From the NCBI GenBank assembly GCA_949123685.1, contig CASBHZ010000048.1:1-21373 (forward strand): a stretch of 21,373 bases of DNA, written 5' to 3'. Made by a program: the position numbers and the translations under genes. Below, piece by piece: positions 6,140 to 12,788 of the stretch. The DNA comes from an uncultured Bacteroidales bacterium (lineage in GTDB: Bacteria > Bacteroidota > Bacteroidia > Bacteroidales > Muribaculaceae). Position 1 is the first letter of the stretch. Every line of letters begins with the position of its first letter. The notes under the pieces are model-generated. The model made no database searches. It was given only the letters and a program-made list of their open reading frames with translations, and was not told the origin of the DNA.

Positions 6140-7294
6140 TCAGGCGTTCAACGCCTTAATGATCCTCTCTAATGCTTCTTTGAGGCGAGGACGTGGACAG
6201 GCGTAATTTATGCGTATATAACCTTCTCCTGCATACATGCTGCCGGAATTGATGCGCACTTTAGCGATTTCCTTCAATATTTTCTCAGTTTCGTCGGAAC
6301 TCATGGCGAGTGCCGTGATATCCACCCATGCAAGATAGGTAGCTTCTGATTGGCATATCTTTAATTGAGGAAGGGCCTCTTCCAATGTTTCGCGCAGGAA
6401 CCGGTAGTTGGAATCAAGATACTCATTAAGGGAATCAAGCCATTTGCCGCCATGATTGTATGCCGCTTCAAGCGCCACGACCCCAAACGGGTTGACATCG
6501 CACACCTCATTGTCGTTTATTGCTCGGTCGATCAGTGCTTGTGTCTCGGCATCGGGACACACGATATTTGCCACCTGCAGCCCCGCAGTATTGAATGCCT
6601 TACTTGGTGAGCAACAGACCACGGCATCTTTGTCGATTGTGGCATAAGGGATATACTCATGTCCCTTGTGGATAAGTTCGCAGTGTATCTCATCGCTAAG
6701 TACGCGAACGCCATGGCGATGGCAAATGTCCATCACCCGTTCCAATTCGTTGCGCTTCCACACCCTTCCGGTTGGATTCTGGGGGTTGCACAGCAGCAGT
6801 AGCTTTACGTGTGGTTGGGAGGCGGAATGCTCCAGTCCGTCAAAATCTATTTCATAAGTGAAGCCGGTTTCGGTTTCCACCCTTTTCAACGGATTGTCAA
6901 TCTCTAAAGCGTGATTGTTGCGAACCGAAGAAAAGAAGCAATTATATGCAGGGGTCTGGATTATTACACCTTCTCCCGGTTTGACCAGTGCCTTTATTAT
7001 CGCAGAAAGCGCGGGCACCACCCCCGGTGTGTATATGACCCTATCTTTGTCGATATTCCATCCGTGGCGTGTATCGAACCAGCGCGTTAGCGCTTCATAA
7101 TAGCTGTCCGGAACGCGGACATAGCCATATATTCCGGTGGTTGCGCGTTGCATCACGGCTTCCGTCACTTCGGGTGCGGTGCGGAAATCCATATCAGCCA
7201 CCCATAGAGGAAGCATGTCGGGGGCTTTGTCGGAATCCCATTTTACGCAACCGGTGTTGCGACGTTCCGTCAATTCTTCAAAATTATAATTCAT
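6140..7294 (-). CDS. PatB/MalY-family pyridoxal-phosphate C-S lyase
   Basis: This 384-residue cytoplasmic fold-type I PLP enzyme belongs to the MalY/PatB group, which cleaves cystathionine or cysteine S-conjugates to a thiol, pyruvate and ammonia. Motifs: LPLWVADMDF at 28-37, the hallmark of this group; NPQNPTGR at 170-177, which contacts PLP; SDEIHCEL at 200-207, carrying the Asp that binds the pyridine nitrogen; and SPSKAFN with the Schiff-base Lys232. The C-terminal domain ends with GEGYIRINYACPRPRLKEALERI. Length is normal (about 390). ATG 7292-7294 overlaps the 3' end of the DUF3737 gene by 11 bp, implying translational coupling. The MATE gene follows 24 bp downstream in the same frame. 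An ordinary aminotransferase is unlikely given the WVADMDF and SPSKAFN signatures. Confidence 0.9.
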   Translation of the reverse strand: MNYNFEELTERRNTGCVKWDSDKAPDMLPLWVADMDFRTAPEVTEAVMQRATTGIYGYVRVPDSYYEALTRWFDTRHGWNIDKDRVIYTPGVVPALSAIIKALVKPGEGVIIQTPAYNCFFSSVRNNHALEIDNPLKRVETETGFTYEIDFDGLEHSASQPHVKLLLLCNPQNPTGRVWKRNELERVMDICHRHGVRVLSDEIHCELIHKGHEYIPYATIDKDAVVCCSPSKAFNTAGLQVANIVCPDAETQALIDRAINDNEVCDVNPFGVVALEAAYNHGGKWLDSLNEYLDSNYRFLRETLEEALPQLKICQSEATYLAWVDITALAMSSDETEKILKEIAKVRINSGSMYAGEGYIRINYACPRPRLKEALERIIKALNA

Positions 7295-8126
7295 TTATAC
7301 TTACAGGTTCAATAGCTTTTGAATTTTTGTCTATTATTATTTCTCCGAATGATTTGGCAGAAATCTCTCCTCTCATCGGATTCTTTATGCTGGTTACGGG
7401 TGTGAGTATGGTTGCCTTGACTTCGCTGTCTTCGAAAGCGAGGTCGCAATCCGGAGCAAACTCGCAATCTTCGAGAATGAGGTCGCGGCAATAGCATAGT
7501 GGCTGGGTGCCGGATATTTTGCAGCGCACAAGGCGGAGGCGGCGCGAGTGCCAGCCAAGATATTCACCGGAGAGCACGGAATCGTATATGGTGACATTCT
7601 CGGTGCCCCAGAATGCATCCTTTGAATGTATCTCCGCGTTGTGTATCTCCACATTACGGCAATATTGGAACGAATAGTTGCCATGTTGTTTCCAGTTGAC
7701 AATATGAATGTTGTCGGAATGCATGAACAGATAATCAGCATTATTTACATTTACATTGTTTATGTCTACATTTGCGCAATGCCATAATGTTTCTTCTGCA
7801 TCGGGTATGTTTACATTCCGGAGCGTTATGCCGTCCATTTCCCGGAACATCTTGGGCGCGTCAACCAGGGTGTCATGCATTTCAAGATTGCGAGAATACC
7901 ATAATGCCGCGCGTGCTCTGGGAGTGAAGACACAATCCGTGACTTTAAAACCGTCGACATGCCAGAAAGGGTATTTTCCTTCGAAACGGCAATTGACGGC
8001 TTCGATATCTGCACAGCATTTCAATGCTGATTCTCCTGCATGGACGGTTACATTTTCCAATCTGAGGCCACGCTGTCCGAAAAAAGGTCTTTCACCTCCA
8101 AATTCCTTATCCTTTATGATTTCCAT
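7284..8126 (-). CDS. DUF3737 family protein, right-handed beta-helix
   Basis: The 280-residue protein matches DUF3737 (PF12541). Short repeats of 20-25 residues, each with the pattern hydrophobic-x-N/D-x-x-hydrophobic and frequent W, C and H (for example YPFWHVDGFKVTDCVF, YLGWHSRRLRLVRCKI, PLCYCRDLILEDCEF), predict a right-handed parallel beta-helix resembling pectate-lyase folds. The N-terminus MEIIKDKEFGGERPFF is the family start. There is no signal peptide, so it is cytoplasmic. Enzymatic activity is unknown. It is the first gene of the operon with the C-S lyase and MATE exporter and overlaps the lyase start by 11 bp. A -7 element at 8188-8195 and a 20-bp palindrome at 8164-8183 lie just upstream, the latter near the predicted 5' end of the mRNA. 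Confidence 0.85.
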   Translation of the reverse strand: MEIIKDKEFGGERPFFGQRGLRLENVTVHAGESALKCCADIEAVNCRFEGKYPFWHVDGFKVTDCVFTPRARAALWYSRNLEMHDTLVDAPKMFREMDGITLRNVNIPDAEETLWHCANVDINNVNVNNADYLFMHSDNIHIVNWKQHGNYSFQYCRNVEIHNAEIHSKDAFWGTENVTIYDSVLSGEYLGWHSRRLRLVRCKISGTQPLCYCRDLILEDCEFAPDCDLAFEDSEVKATILTPVTSIKNPMRGEISAKSFGEIIIDKNSKAIEPVSINEL

Positions 8127-8163
8127 TTTTAAGAGTAGATTTTTAAACAGTTTCTTAATTAAT

Positions 8164-8183
8164 GAAGTTGTTTAAACAACTTC
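8164..8183. promoter_or_regulatory. 20-bp perfect palindrome upstream of DUF3737 operon
   Basis: GAAGTTGTTTAAACAACTTC is a perfect palindrome located 38-57 bp before the DUF3737 ATG. If the -7 box at 8188-8195 is used, it would form a hairpin at the 5' end of the transcript; otherwise it could be a dimeric operator. A degenerate half-copy (GAAACTGTTTAAAA, minus strand) lies at 8141-8154. Confidence 0.6.
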
Positions 8184-8187
8184 AATG

Positions 8188-8195
8188 CAAAATTA
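8188..8195 (-). promoter_or_regulatory. -7 promoter element for DUF3737 operon
   Basis: On the minus strand this reads TAATTTTG, a perfect match to the Bacteroidota -7 consensus TAnnTTTG. No clear TTG is present at the expected -33 position (about 8215-8219), so the promoter is only partly supported. Confidence 0.4.
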
Positions 8196-8463
8196 ACGAA
8201 TCGTCCTCATAAATTGATACCAGTTTCCGATACATCATTACCATTTTTACGGGAATCGGACACATAGTAAGGAGGTCGCAACCAGCAATGATATACGACC
8301 TCCGGGAATTAGTGAGTGTGAGTGTATATATGTAACGGAATCAACTGATATAATATTATATCACATCACATCTTTGGTTTGCTGATAAAACAGGAATTTA
8401 TGTGGTGTGTTGAGGAAACAGGTGCAGTTTTGTTGTTATAGTTTTAAACTAAAGGATACTGCT
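8196..8463. other. Intergenic region with several inverted repeats
   Basis: No gene is visible here. It contains a stem TCCGAT (8226-8231) with ATCGGA (8255-8260), an 8-bp stem GGAGGTCG (8271-8278) with CGACCTCC (8296-8303), and an 18-bp perfect palindrome TGATATAATATTATATCA (8346-8363). The last could be an operator for the secreted-protein gene that starts at 8464. No canonical promoter was found. Confidence 0.5.
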
Positions 8464-9018
8464 ATGAAGAAACATATCTTATTATTAAAGGAAAAGCGTT
8501 GCAGGGATAGTAATATTATGGGTGTGGTCATGACATTACTGTTTGTGATATTCCTATCGGTTAGCGTGGCAGGGCAGAACAGTTTGCCTGCTCCCGGGTC
8601 AGGTGGTAGGTATAGACCTAATTTGGGACCTTCATTCGGTCCGCCTAATGGTATCGGCTGGAATCCCGGTCCTACGTATCCGGGCAACTGGGGAAGTCCG
8701 TGGTATCAAGGATGGTATAATGATCCTACGGTGATGTCGCCGACAATAACTACCGGACTCTCTGATCAGGGAATTACTAAAGTTGTGGCATGCGGATATG
8801 ACGCACAGGGAATATGGAGAGTCTTGCCATTGACTGTCAGCTATCAATATAATGGAGTTCAGTATATAGTCAATGTGTTGAATGCTTGGAATCCATGGAC
8901 CGATCAATGGGATAGGGGAGTGGACACGCCTGCTTTCAATACTGATTATTATCTACGTGGCGTAGAATACTCATATTATACAGTTTTGTCTACAGGGACT
9001 TTCTATTTCAACCTGTAG
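8464..9018 (+). CDS. Secreted Pro/Gly/Trp-rich protein of unknown function
   Basis: I do not recognise this 184-residue protein. ATG 8464 is preferred over the GTG at 8407 because it gives a normal N-terminus (MKKHILLLKEKR). A hydrophobic segment at about residues 19-37 (MGVVMTLLFVIFLSVSVAG) could be a signal peptide cleaved near AGQ, or an anchor. Residues 42-90 are rich in Pro, Gly, Trp and Tyr (for example GPSFGPPNGIGWNPGPTYPG). Residues 95-184 look like a small beta domain with many aromatics (YQYNGVQYIVNVLNAWNPW). No cysteine pairs, repeats or catalytic motifs stand out. The gene is monocistronic, with inverted repeats upstream and a strong terminator 6 bp downstream. A cell-surface or extracellular role is an inference from the signal sequence only. 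Confidence 0.6.
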   Translation: MKKHILLLKEKRCRDSNIMGVVMTLLFVIFLSVSVAGQNSLPAPGSGGRYRPNLGPSFGPPNGIGWNPGPTYPGNWGSPWYQGWYNDPTVMSPTITTGLSDQGITKVVACGYDAQGIWRVLPLTVSYQYNGVQYIVNVLNAWNPWTDQWDRGVDTPAFNTDYYLRGVEYSYYTVLSTGTFYFNL

Positions 9019-9023
9019 GGGAT

Positions 9024-9079
9024 TAATAAAGTATAGACCCGTAAAGGCGATATCGCCTTTACGGGTCTATACTTTATTA
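9024..9079. terminator. Bidirectional terminator, 56-bp perfect palindrome
   Basis: Arms of 28 bp pair without mismatch about the centre 9051/9052 (core AAAGGCGATATCGCCTTT), with T-rich flanks in both directions (TTTATTATTT on the plus strand). It lies 6 bp after the secreted-protein stop and 13 bp before the stop of the convergent outer-membrane protein gene, so it can end both transcripts. Confidence 0.85.
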
Positions 9080-9091
9080 TTTAGAATCTTC

Positions 9092-11551
9092 TTAATCCAT
9101 GCCGCCCTCTTCGTATCCGGAACCGCCCATGGGTTCACCCCCGTTGTTGCGGTTTCCTTTCTTGTTGGCTTTCATATTGCCGAAAGAATATTTGATGGTA
9201 AGGCTTAGCACGCGTCCCATGCGCCAGCGTTTGGAGGTTTGGGTATATCCCGGTCCATAGATCGTTGTTTTCCATTTGCGGGAATCGAATATGTCGCGGC
9301 AGTTGAGTGAAAAAGACCAGTTGCCGGCGATTTTACGGAGACCGGCATCCACGCTCCATCCTCCCTGATGTGTTCCCTGTGCTTCTTTGTGTTCGGATGA
9401 GTAGCGTCCTGTTGCCTGGAACGATAATGACCATGGGAGTTTCACGTTTGCCATTATGCGTGCATCCCAGGCAAAACTGTTTTGTTTTTCGTTGGAGATG
9501 TGTGCAATGTTTCCGCTTTCTGTCTGGAAATCATAGTTCCATCCGCTTATGTGGTTGTTGTAAAGGTTTACGGTAGTGGTCAAATCGAGTTTGCTTCTGA
9601 AAAGAGAATTTTTCACCACAATTTCGCAGCCGGAATTTGCCATTTTCGACACGTTGGCATATGTTGAATACATCACATCATTGTCCATATATGCAATGCG
9701 GTTTATCATGTTTTCCGCTGTGCGTATATATGCGGAAAATGATATCATATGGTATGTCCAGCTTTTAAGATAATTCAACTCGAACGAATTGGAATATTGC
9801 GGTTCGAGTTCCGGATTACCGTAAGATACGCTTGTAGGGTCCGAAATATTATGGAATGAATTTAATTGACCACCCCATGGACGGCGTATACGCCTGGTAT
9901 AGTTGATCTGTATTTCATTATCTTGGGGCAACGAGTATGATAGGAAAAGGGACGGGAACAGGGCGAAAAAGTTTTTCTTAAATTCCGGCACATCATCGCG
10001 GTTTTCTCCATATTCAAGAGAGCGACTTCTCACCTGCCATGCTTCGGAGCGTAAGCCTGCAGAAAAACTGAAATCCTTGATCTTTCCGCCAAGAGTGAGA
10101 TACAGCGCCGATATATTGTTGTCATATATGAACCTGTTGAAAAGATCCTTGTCAATGACCATTTCGCCAGCCGGATTAAGCCGGATGGTGGTGTTGGGTG
10201 TGTTTTCATGACTGTAATTGCCGTTATAACCGGCTTCAAGTTTCAGCCAGTCGGTAAGCTTGTTGGTGTAATCGATTTTTGCCTCCCATGAATTTACATT
10301 TATAGGCATTGTCTGTTCCCTATACTGGTTGGTCGTTGAATTGTCTTCCCATGTTTCGGTTTCACTATAGGAATTCCATGACGGCCCTCCCCAGTGGTTG
10401 AAGCTGACCATTGTCTCAAGGGAATGGTTGTCGTTCCATCGGTGTGTGTAGCCCCATTCCACGTGGGTGCCACGGGAGACTCCGTGGTTTCGTGAGATCT
10501 GTATGTCGCTAAGCCAATGATCCGGACGGTTAGCGGAATAGGTTGTAGTGCTTCTTCCATATCGACGCCCGAACATACCGAATCCGTTAACATAAAATTC
10601 GTCTTTGTCTGTCAGATGGTAGGAAGCTCCGAGCCGGAAGAAAAGGTTGTTGCCATGCGAGCGGCTTTCACCATCGGAGTTGGTGAAAGTTCCGTCATCG
10701 AATAGTCTCCGTATTTCAGAGCCTCCTTTGCCGTGGCGCATTCTGAATCCTAAAGAGGCGAAAGTTTCCCACTTGCCCGTATTATAGTTGATATTTGCAG
10801 ATGCATTTCCTCCACCACGGGTGTTGCCGCCTATTTCAGCACTGCCATAATAGCCGCCACGGCGGTTTTTCTTCAGTATGATGTTTATGATACCTGCCGT
10901 GCCTTCCGGACTGTATTTTGCCGAAGGGTTGGTTATCACCTCTATCCTGTCTATGCTTTCTCCCGGGATCTGTTCAAGAATCTGGGCGCGGTTGTCGGCT
11001 GTAAGACCTGAATCTTTACCATTTATCCAGATGGTTACAGAGCTGTTGCCTCGTAGCGACACTTCTCCGTCCTGATCAACTTCTACCGAAGGAATAGACT
11101 CTAAAAGTTCGCTTGCACTCTGTCCTGCAGCAGCAATGTTGGCATCGACAGTGAATACCTTGCGGTCAAGTTCGAATCGCATCTGGCTTCTTATTCCTTC
11201 CACCACCACCTCTTTTAGGAGTTTGGAATCGTCTTGAAGGTTTATGGTGCCAAGGTCGATATTACCTCCGGAGATTGTTACGGGACGTTCTTGATTAACG
11301 CTTCCCACGTTCATGATTTTTATAATATACGAACCATCGGACAGCGAAGGTAGCGAGAACTTTCCCTCGCTATCTGAAGAAGCTACTATCTGGAATGGTT
11401 TCTTGCCCGTGGAATCGAAAACCTGGATTGTTACAAAATCCATCGGTTCTCCTGTAGTTTTATTTACGATTTTACCTGTCACAGTGCCTTTGGCACACAA
11501 TATGGCAGGGAATGCGAGCATCCCCGCCATTAGAAAATACCTAATTTTCAT
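9092..11551 (-). CDS. TonB-dependent outer-membrane beta-barrel protein (OMP_b-brl_3 type)
   Basis: The 819-residue protein has a signal peptide (about 1-20), then a CarboxypepD_reg-like Ig domain (GTVTGKIVNKTTGEPMDFVTI) to about residue 105. A plug follows, with SASELLESIPSVEVDQDGEV, IDRIEVITNPSAKYSPEGTAGIINIILKK, and then a long barrel. This arrangement, with the NPSAKY..EGTAGIINIILKK wording, is characteristic of the outer-membrane beta-barrel family PF14905 rather than SusC. The C-terminus adds a soluble tail rich in Asn, Lys and Gly (about the last 25 residues). The substrate is unknown and no SusD-like lipoprotein is nearby. The GTG at 11552-11554 directly precedes ATG 11549-11551, and ATG is preferred. 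Inverted repeats at 11577-11612 lie upstream. It is monocistronic, isolated by terminators on both sides. Confidence 0.88.
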   Translation of the reverse strand: MKIRYFLMAGMLAFPAILCAKGTVTGKIVNKTTGEPMDFVTIQVFDSTGKKPFQIVASSDSEGKFSLPSLSDGSYIIKIMNVGSVNQERPVTISGGNIDLGTINLQDDSKLLKEVVVEGIRSQMRFELDRKVFTVDANIAAAGQSASELLESIPSVEVDQDGEVSLRGNSSVTIWINGKDSGLTADNRAQILEQIPGESIDRIEVITNPSAKYSPEGTAGIINIILKKNRRGGYYGSAEIGGNTRGGGNASANINYNTGKWETFASLGFRMRHGKGGSEIRRLFDDGTFTNSDGESRSHGNNLFFRLGASYHLTDKDEFYVNGFGMFGRRYGRSTTTYSANRPDHWLSDIQISRNHGVSRGTHVEWGYTHRWNDNHSLETMVSFNHWGGPSWNSYSETETWEDNSTTNQYREQTMPINVNSWEAKIDYTNKLTDWLKLEAGYNGNYSHENTPNTTIRLNPAGEMVIDKDLFNRFIYDNNISALYLTLGGKIKDFSFSAGLRSEAWQVRSRSLEYGENRDDVPEFKKNFFALFPSLFLSYSLPQDNEIQINYTRRIRRPWGGQLNSFHNISDPTSVSYGNPELEPQYSNSFELNYLKSWTYHMISFSAYIRTAENMINRIAYMDNDVMYSTYANVSKMANSGCEIVVKNSLFRSKLDLTTTVNLYNNHISGWNYDFQTESGNIAHISNEKQNSFAWDARIMANVKLPWSLSFQATGRYSSEHKEAQGTHQGGWSVDAGLRKIAGNWSFSLNCRDIFDSRKWKTTIYGPGYTQTSKRWRMGRVLSLTIKYSFGNMKANKKGNRNNGGEPMGGSGYEEGGMD

Positions 11552-11576
11552 CACCTTTTTTCGATACTAAGAACTG

Positions 11577-11612
11577 CTTCTGAGAAGACTTTTTAATGAG
11601 TATAACTCATTA
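11577..11612. promoter_or_regulatory. Two palindromes upstream of the outer-membrane protein gene
   Basis: CTTCTGAGAAG (11577-11587) and TAATGAGT-ATA-ACTCATTA (11594-11612) are both perfect inverted repeats, 26-61 bp before the start codon. The second has the size and symmetry of a dimeric operator. A canonical -7 TAnnTTTG is not evident, so a regulated or alternative-sigma promoter is possible. Confidence 0.45.
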
Positions 11613-11643
11613 GACTCCTTAAATTACAAAAGGTTTAATTAAA

Positions 11644-11685
11644 AACGAGAAGAGTGGAAATTTCGCAATTCCCACTCTTCTCGTT
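11644..11685 (-). terminator. Strong terminator after secreted-protein gene
   Basis: Perfect 14-bp arms AACGAGAAGAGTGG (11644-11657) and CCACTCTTCTCGTT (11672-11685) close a partly paired inner segment. On the minus strand the hairpin is followed by TTTTTAATT, giving an intrinsic terminator for the gene at 11701-12525. Confidence 0.85.
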
Positions 11686-11700
11686 GATTAAATTAAATAC

Positions 11701-12525
11701 TTACTTTATATATCGTTTGCTGACTTTGTTGCCTTGTTTCACTATGTAGAGACCGTTCTCCGGATTGGATACGCGGATACCCTGCATATTATAGTATTCT
11801 ACCGGCGCGTTTTCGTCAGTTTCAATCTCTGCTACTCCGCTACCTTCTCCTGCTGCATAAACCTTTATGTTGTCTAAATGCCAGCGAAGGGCTTTCCCGC
11901 TCTTCATTTGGTCATCGGAATTGCGAAGAGAGATGCGAGTGTCTTTGTTAAACATCGTTTCGGAAAGATTTAGATCTACCGGAATCCACTTCAGGTCGCC
12001 ACCTTCTGCTATATCATGAGCCGGAACATTGAATTGTTTCTCTTCCTCTCCGTTTTTTACGATTACTACGAGTGATGTCGGGTCTATTACTCCTGAACCT
12101 TGTCTTTGTGGGCACCATTCAAAAGAAATGTGAACGTTTTGTGCTCCATCACCCATTGATGTCATTGCCGGTAATGTGATGCCTCCTTGATATCCGGTCT
12201 TGCCGAATTTTAGATAATTTTTGTTTACATAGATGCATTCCCCCGGTTTTTTTGATTCCGCACAATCCCTGATAAGTTCATATCCTTTAGCCTCCAATGC
12301 TTTGGCGAGGGTCTGCCCCTCAATTTCTTTAGCCACGATTTGTGGCGAATTTGCACTTGGATTGTTTGTGCCGACTCCGTCACCTGCAGGATTGCCATCT
12401 TTGTCTCCAGCCTCTGCCCAAGGGCTTATCCATTCGAAATCTTCGGTGAAATAAATTGTTTCGGCGGCATTAATGCCGATAGTTGCTGCTGACGCAGCAA
12501 CTAAAGAAAGTAAAAATTTCTTCAT
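11701..12525 (-). CDS. Secreted protein with C-terminal sorting-like tail
   Basis: The 274-residue protein has a signal peptide MKKFLLSLVAASAATIGINA, a central region of about 200 residues that looks like a beta-sandwich (ETIYFTEDFEWISPW.., HISFEWCPQRQG, WHLDNIKVYA), and a distinct tail at 240-274. The tail, VEYYNMQGIRVSNPENGLYI followed by a VKQGNKVSKRYIK-type ending, resembles the C-terminal domains of Bacteroidota that direct export by the type IX system or a related route (YxxxGxxV..GxYIVxxxGxKVxKxxVK). The central region has the look of a carbohydrate-binding or jelly-roll domain, but no catalytic motif is visible. It is monocistronic, with a canonical promoter and a roughly 145-nt leader upstream and a strong terminator downstream. 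Function is unknown; a surface-exposed or secreted binding protein is an inference. Confidence 0.7.
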   Translation of the reverse strand: MKKFLLSLVAASAATIGINAAETIYFTEDFEWISPWAEAGDKDGNPAGDGVGTNNPSANSPQIVAKEIEGQTLAKALEAKGYELIRDCAESKKPGECIYVNKNYLKFGKTGYQGGITLPAMTSMGDGAQNVHISFEWCPQRQGSGVIDPTSLVVIVKNGEEEKQFNVPAHDIAEGGDLKWIPVDLNLSETMFNKDTRISLRNSDDQMKSGKALRWHLDNIKVYAAGEGSGVAEIETDENAPVEYYNMQGIRVSNPENGLYIVKQGNKVSKRYIK

Positions 12526-12677
12526 AAAGTGTTGATTTTAAAGTTAATATTGTTGTGCTGAATATTAGTTTATTAGTTGGATGTAGCTATTGGCGGAAAA
12601 GGGTATTGCTTATTGTCGTTAATTGCTATGATTAATGTATGTAATAACCTTAAAACGTCTTTGCTAACATAACGATG

Positions 12678-12709
12678 CAAATATAGGCTATTTTGATTAT
12701 AATTCAAAA
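12678..12709 (-). promoter_or_regulatory. Canonical Bacteroidota promoter for the 11701-12525 gene
   Basis: On the minus strand TTTTG (12709-12705) and TATATTTG (12685-12678) are separated by 19 bp, a full match to the -33/-7 consensus. The predicted start near 12674 leaves an untranslated leader of about 145 nt. Confidence 0.75.
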
Positions 12710-12788
12710 TATTTTATCTTTTTTATCGAAAGTTTTTGTTGCTATTTCACTTTAGTCTTTAGTTTTCTAAGGTGTGTTCAGTTTTTTT

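Noticed and set aside
8407..8463. Upstream GTG extension of the Pro/Gly/Trp-rich protein
   Set aside because: The added residues (MLRKQVQFCCYSF..) spoil the signal peptide, and ATG 8464 gives a normal MKK start.
12747..12773. Hairpin after the flippase gene (CACTTTAG with CTAAGGTG)
   Set aside because: On the transcribed minus strand it has a mismatch and lacks a T-tract, so it is not called a terminator.
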